A stretch of 64,000 nucleotides of DNA, from positions 123,318 through 187,317 of the forward strand of contig JOFO01000009.1 in NCBI GenBank assembly GCA_000721275.1, read 5' to 3'. The notes beneath the pieces were generated by a model, which did no database searches, was not told the DNA's origin, and worked only from the letters and a program-made list of their open reading frames with translations. Shown here one piece after another: positions 62,601 through 64,000 of the stretch; the stretch's first letter is position 1; each line of letters begins with the position of its first letter. The translations under genes and the position numbers were made by a program. This DNA comes from Microtetraspora glauca. Its GTDB lineage: Bacteria > Actinomycetota > Actinomycetes > Streptomycetales > Streptomycetaceae.

Positions 62601-63806
62601 TCAGTCCGAGAGGACCGCCCGCAGCTGCTCCAGACCCCAGTCGAGGTCCTCCTTCGAGATCACCAGCGGCGGCGCGATCCGGATCGTCGACCCGTGGGTG
62701 TCCTTCACCAGGACGCCCCGGGCCATCAGCCGCTCCGAGATCTCCCGGCCCGTGCCCCGCGCCGGCGCGATGTCGACGCCGGCCCACAGCCCGCGGCCCC
62801 GCACCGCCTCGACCGCGCCCCCGCCGACCAGCAGGCCCAGCTCGGCGTGCAGGTGCTCGCCCAGCTCCGCCGCCCGCTGCTGGTACTCCCCGGTCCGCAG
62901 CATCGCGATCACCTCCAGCGCCACCGCGCACGCCAGCGGATTGCCGCCGAAGGTCGAGCCGTGCTCGCCGGGCCGGAAGACCCCCAGCACGGCGTCGTCC
63001 GCGACCACCGCCGACACCGGCACGACGCCGCCGCCGAGCGCCTTGCCGAGGATGTACACGTCGGGGACGACGTCCTCGTGCTCGCAGGCGAAGGTGCGGC
63101 CGGTCCGGCCGAGGCCGGACTGGATCTCGTCGGCCATGAACAGCACGTTCCGCCGGGCCGTCAGCTCCCGCACCCCGCGCAGATAGCCGGCCGGCGGGAC
63201 GAGGACGCCGGCCTCGCCCTGGATCGGCTCCAGCAGCACCGCCACCGTGTTCTCGGTGACGGCCGCCTCCAGCGCCGTCAGATCGCCGTACGGCACGATC
63301 TCGAAGCCCGGCGTGTACGGGCCGAAGTGGTCCCGCGCCTCGTGGTCGGTCGAGAACGACACGATCGTCGTCGTCCGCCCGTGGAAGTTGTTCCCCGCCA
63401 CCACGATCTTCGCGTGCCCGTCCGGCACGCCCTTCACCTCGTACCCCCACTTCCGGGCCGTCTTGACGGCCGTCTCGACCGCCTCCGCCCCGGTGTTCAT
63501 CGGCAGCACCCGCTCCTTGCCGCACAGCTCCGCGAGCCGCGTGCAGAACTCGGCGAAGCGGTCGTGGTGGAAGGCCCGCGAGGTGAGCGTGACCCGCTCC
63601 AGCTGGGCCTTCGCCGCCTCGATCAGCCGGCGGTTTCCGTGCCCGAAGTTCAGCGCCGAGTAGCCGGCGAGCATGTCCAGGAAGCGACGCCCCTCGACGT
63701 CCGTCATCCACGCCCCCTCCGCGGAGGCGACGACGACGGGCAGGGGGTGGTAGTTGTGGGCGCTGTGCGCGTCCGAGGCAGCGATCTCGTCTTGCGTTCT
63801 CGACAC
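62601..63806 (-). CDS. rocD: Ornithine--oxo-acid transaminase
   Basis: A 401-residue class III PLP aminotransferase. The ornithine aminotransferase opening HNYHPLPVVVASAEGAWMTDVEG and LDMLAGYSALNFGHGNRRLI are diagnostic. The PLP pocket is PMNTGAEAVETAVKTARKWGY, NNFHGRTTTIVSFS and LFMADEIQSGLGRTG, with the Schiff-base Lys in YILGKALGGGVVPVSA. It converts ornithine to glutamate semialdehyde in arginine and ornithine catabolism. The GTG start (63804-63806) follows GGAG. In many streptomycetes an Lrp-type regulator lies divergently upstream; here an IS630-like element begins 98 bases upstream of the start codon, so the native promoter region may be altered. Confidence 0.95.
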   Translation of the reverse strand: MSRTQDEIAASDAHSAHNYHPLPVVVASAEGAWMTDVEGRRFLDMLAGYSALNFGHGNRRLIEAAKAQLERVTLTSRAFHHDRFAEFCTRLAELCGKERVLPMNTGAEAVETAVKTARKWGYEVKGVPDGHAKIVVAGNNFHGRTTTIVSFSTDHEARDHFGPYTPGFEIVPYGDLTALEAAVTENTVAVLLEPIQGEAGVLVPPAGYLRGVRELTARRNVLFMADEIQSGLGRTGRTFACEHEDVVPDVYILGKALGGGVVPVSAVVADDAVLGVFRPGEHGSTFGGNPLACAVALEVIAMLRTGEYQQRAAELGEHLHAELGLLVGGGAVEAVRGRGLWAGVDIAPARGTGREISERLMARGVLVKDTHGSTIRIAPPLVISKEDLDWGLEQLRAVLSD

Positions 63807-63903
63807 GGGATCTCCGATCGTCCTGCGGCCGGGGTGGGTTGTGGCCCCTTCTTATCGTCGCTCGCATTCCGGACGAAGAAACCTCGCACGACGGCGCGCC
63901 CGC
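63807..63903. promoter_or_regulatory. rocD upstream region
   Basis: On the leftward strand TGCGAG occurs twice 22 bases apart, around TTTCTTCGTC, and GATAAG lies about 10 bases farther downstream as a possible -10. The spacing would suit an Lrp-type octamer-forming regulator. The region is cut off by the insertion element at 63904. Confidence 0.35.
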
Positions 63904-64000
63904 TAGTGACCTGAGTCGGAGATTCGTCGTTAGTTGGGCATGAGTCGCCCTGGTCCGAAGATTCCGCCGTTGTCTGTCACTGATGCCCAGAGGGCGGTGC
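63904..64000 (+). mobile_element. IS630-family insertion sequence, left end (truncated by window)
   Basis: A TA dinucleotide (63904-63905), the usual IS630 target, is followed by GTGACCTGAGTCGGAGATTC, the likely left terminal sequence, and then the transposase start at 63940. Base composition drops sharply compared with the neighbouring genes. The right end lies outside the window, so the size, the terminal repeat and any target duplication cannot be verified. Confidence 0.7.
63940..64000 (+). CDS. IS630-family transposase, N-terminal fragment (partial)
   Basis: The first 20 codons read MSRPGPKIPPLSVTDAQRAV, which matches, from memory, the N-terminus of IS630-type DDE transposases common in actinobacteria, just ahead of their helix-turn-helix. 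Codon choice (TTG, TCT, ACT, GAT, ATT) differs from the host genes, consistent with recent acquisition. The catalytic DDE domain is outside the window, so it cannot be judged whether the element is intact. Confidence 0.75.
   Translation, partial: MSRPGPKIPPLSVTDAQRAV

Overview
The window is high-GC (well above 70 percent by eye) actinobacterial chromosome, almost certainly Streptomyces. Support comes from the strong G/C third-position bias, frequent GTG starts, Ala/Gly/Pro-rich linkers, families typical of streptomycetes (GuaB3, DUF3017 after folD, DUF6350 before purN, XRE-DUF2690, ECF41), and a gene order that, from memory, follows the guaB3-glpD-kinases-guaA-pcrA-icmB-sucCD-purNH-folD-mdh core segment of S. 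coelicolor. No tRNA, rRNA, CRISPR array or biosynthetic cluster was seen. The only mobile DNA is the start of an IS630-like element at the right edge.

Layout. 1-4170: end of guaB3, a proline-rich membrane protein, a nucleotide-sugar dehydrogenase-like protein lacking the usual catalytic Cys, and glpD. 4366-11583: three tandem receptor Ser/Thr kinases; the middle one is a pseudokinase with a TTA codon. 11736-15296: succinate-semialdehyde dehydrogenase and a GMC oxidoreductase. 15984-18227: chorismate mutase, preceded by a short Phe/Tyr leader peptide and an attenuator-like terminator, divergent from guaA. 18382-26768: class II aldolase-like protein, membrane proteins, a PspC/LiaF-like membrane protein divergent from a PspC-domain histidine kinase and its response regulator, and an NlpC/P60 hydrolase. 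26880-32796: pcrA, an M23 peptidase, a lipase-like hydrolase, and icmB (B12-binding mutase subunit). 32872-41205: a SWIM/DUF5691 pair divergent from a MoxR-DUF5682-VWA operon, with an MmpS-like lipoprotein between them. 41610-43694: sucCD. 43776-54999: an XRE/sigma-like membrane regulator, DUF6350, purNH, DUF2079, folD-DUF3017 and XRE-DUF2690. 55169-63806: mdh, a small XRE regulator with a membrane partner, an AhpD-like CMD protein divergent from a coupled MocR-ECF41 pair, a YgiB/YgiC-like pair, a polysaccharide deacetylase and rocD. 63904-64000: IS630-like left end.

Functionally this is mostly housekeeping: central carbon metabolism (sucCD, mdh, glpD, SSADH), purine synthesis (purNH, guaA, guaB3), C1 folate (folD), DNA repair (pcrA) and wall turnover (M23, NlpC/P60). 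Several signalling modules are interleaved. The most interesting are the chorismate-mutase attenuator, the SWIM-DUF5691 / MoxR-DUF5682-VWA locus, the TTA-containing pseudokinase, and the MocR-ECF41-CMD locus.
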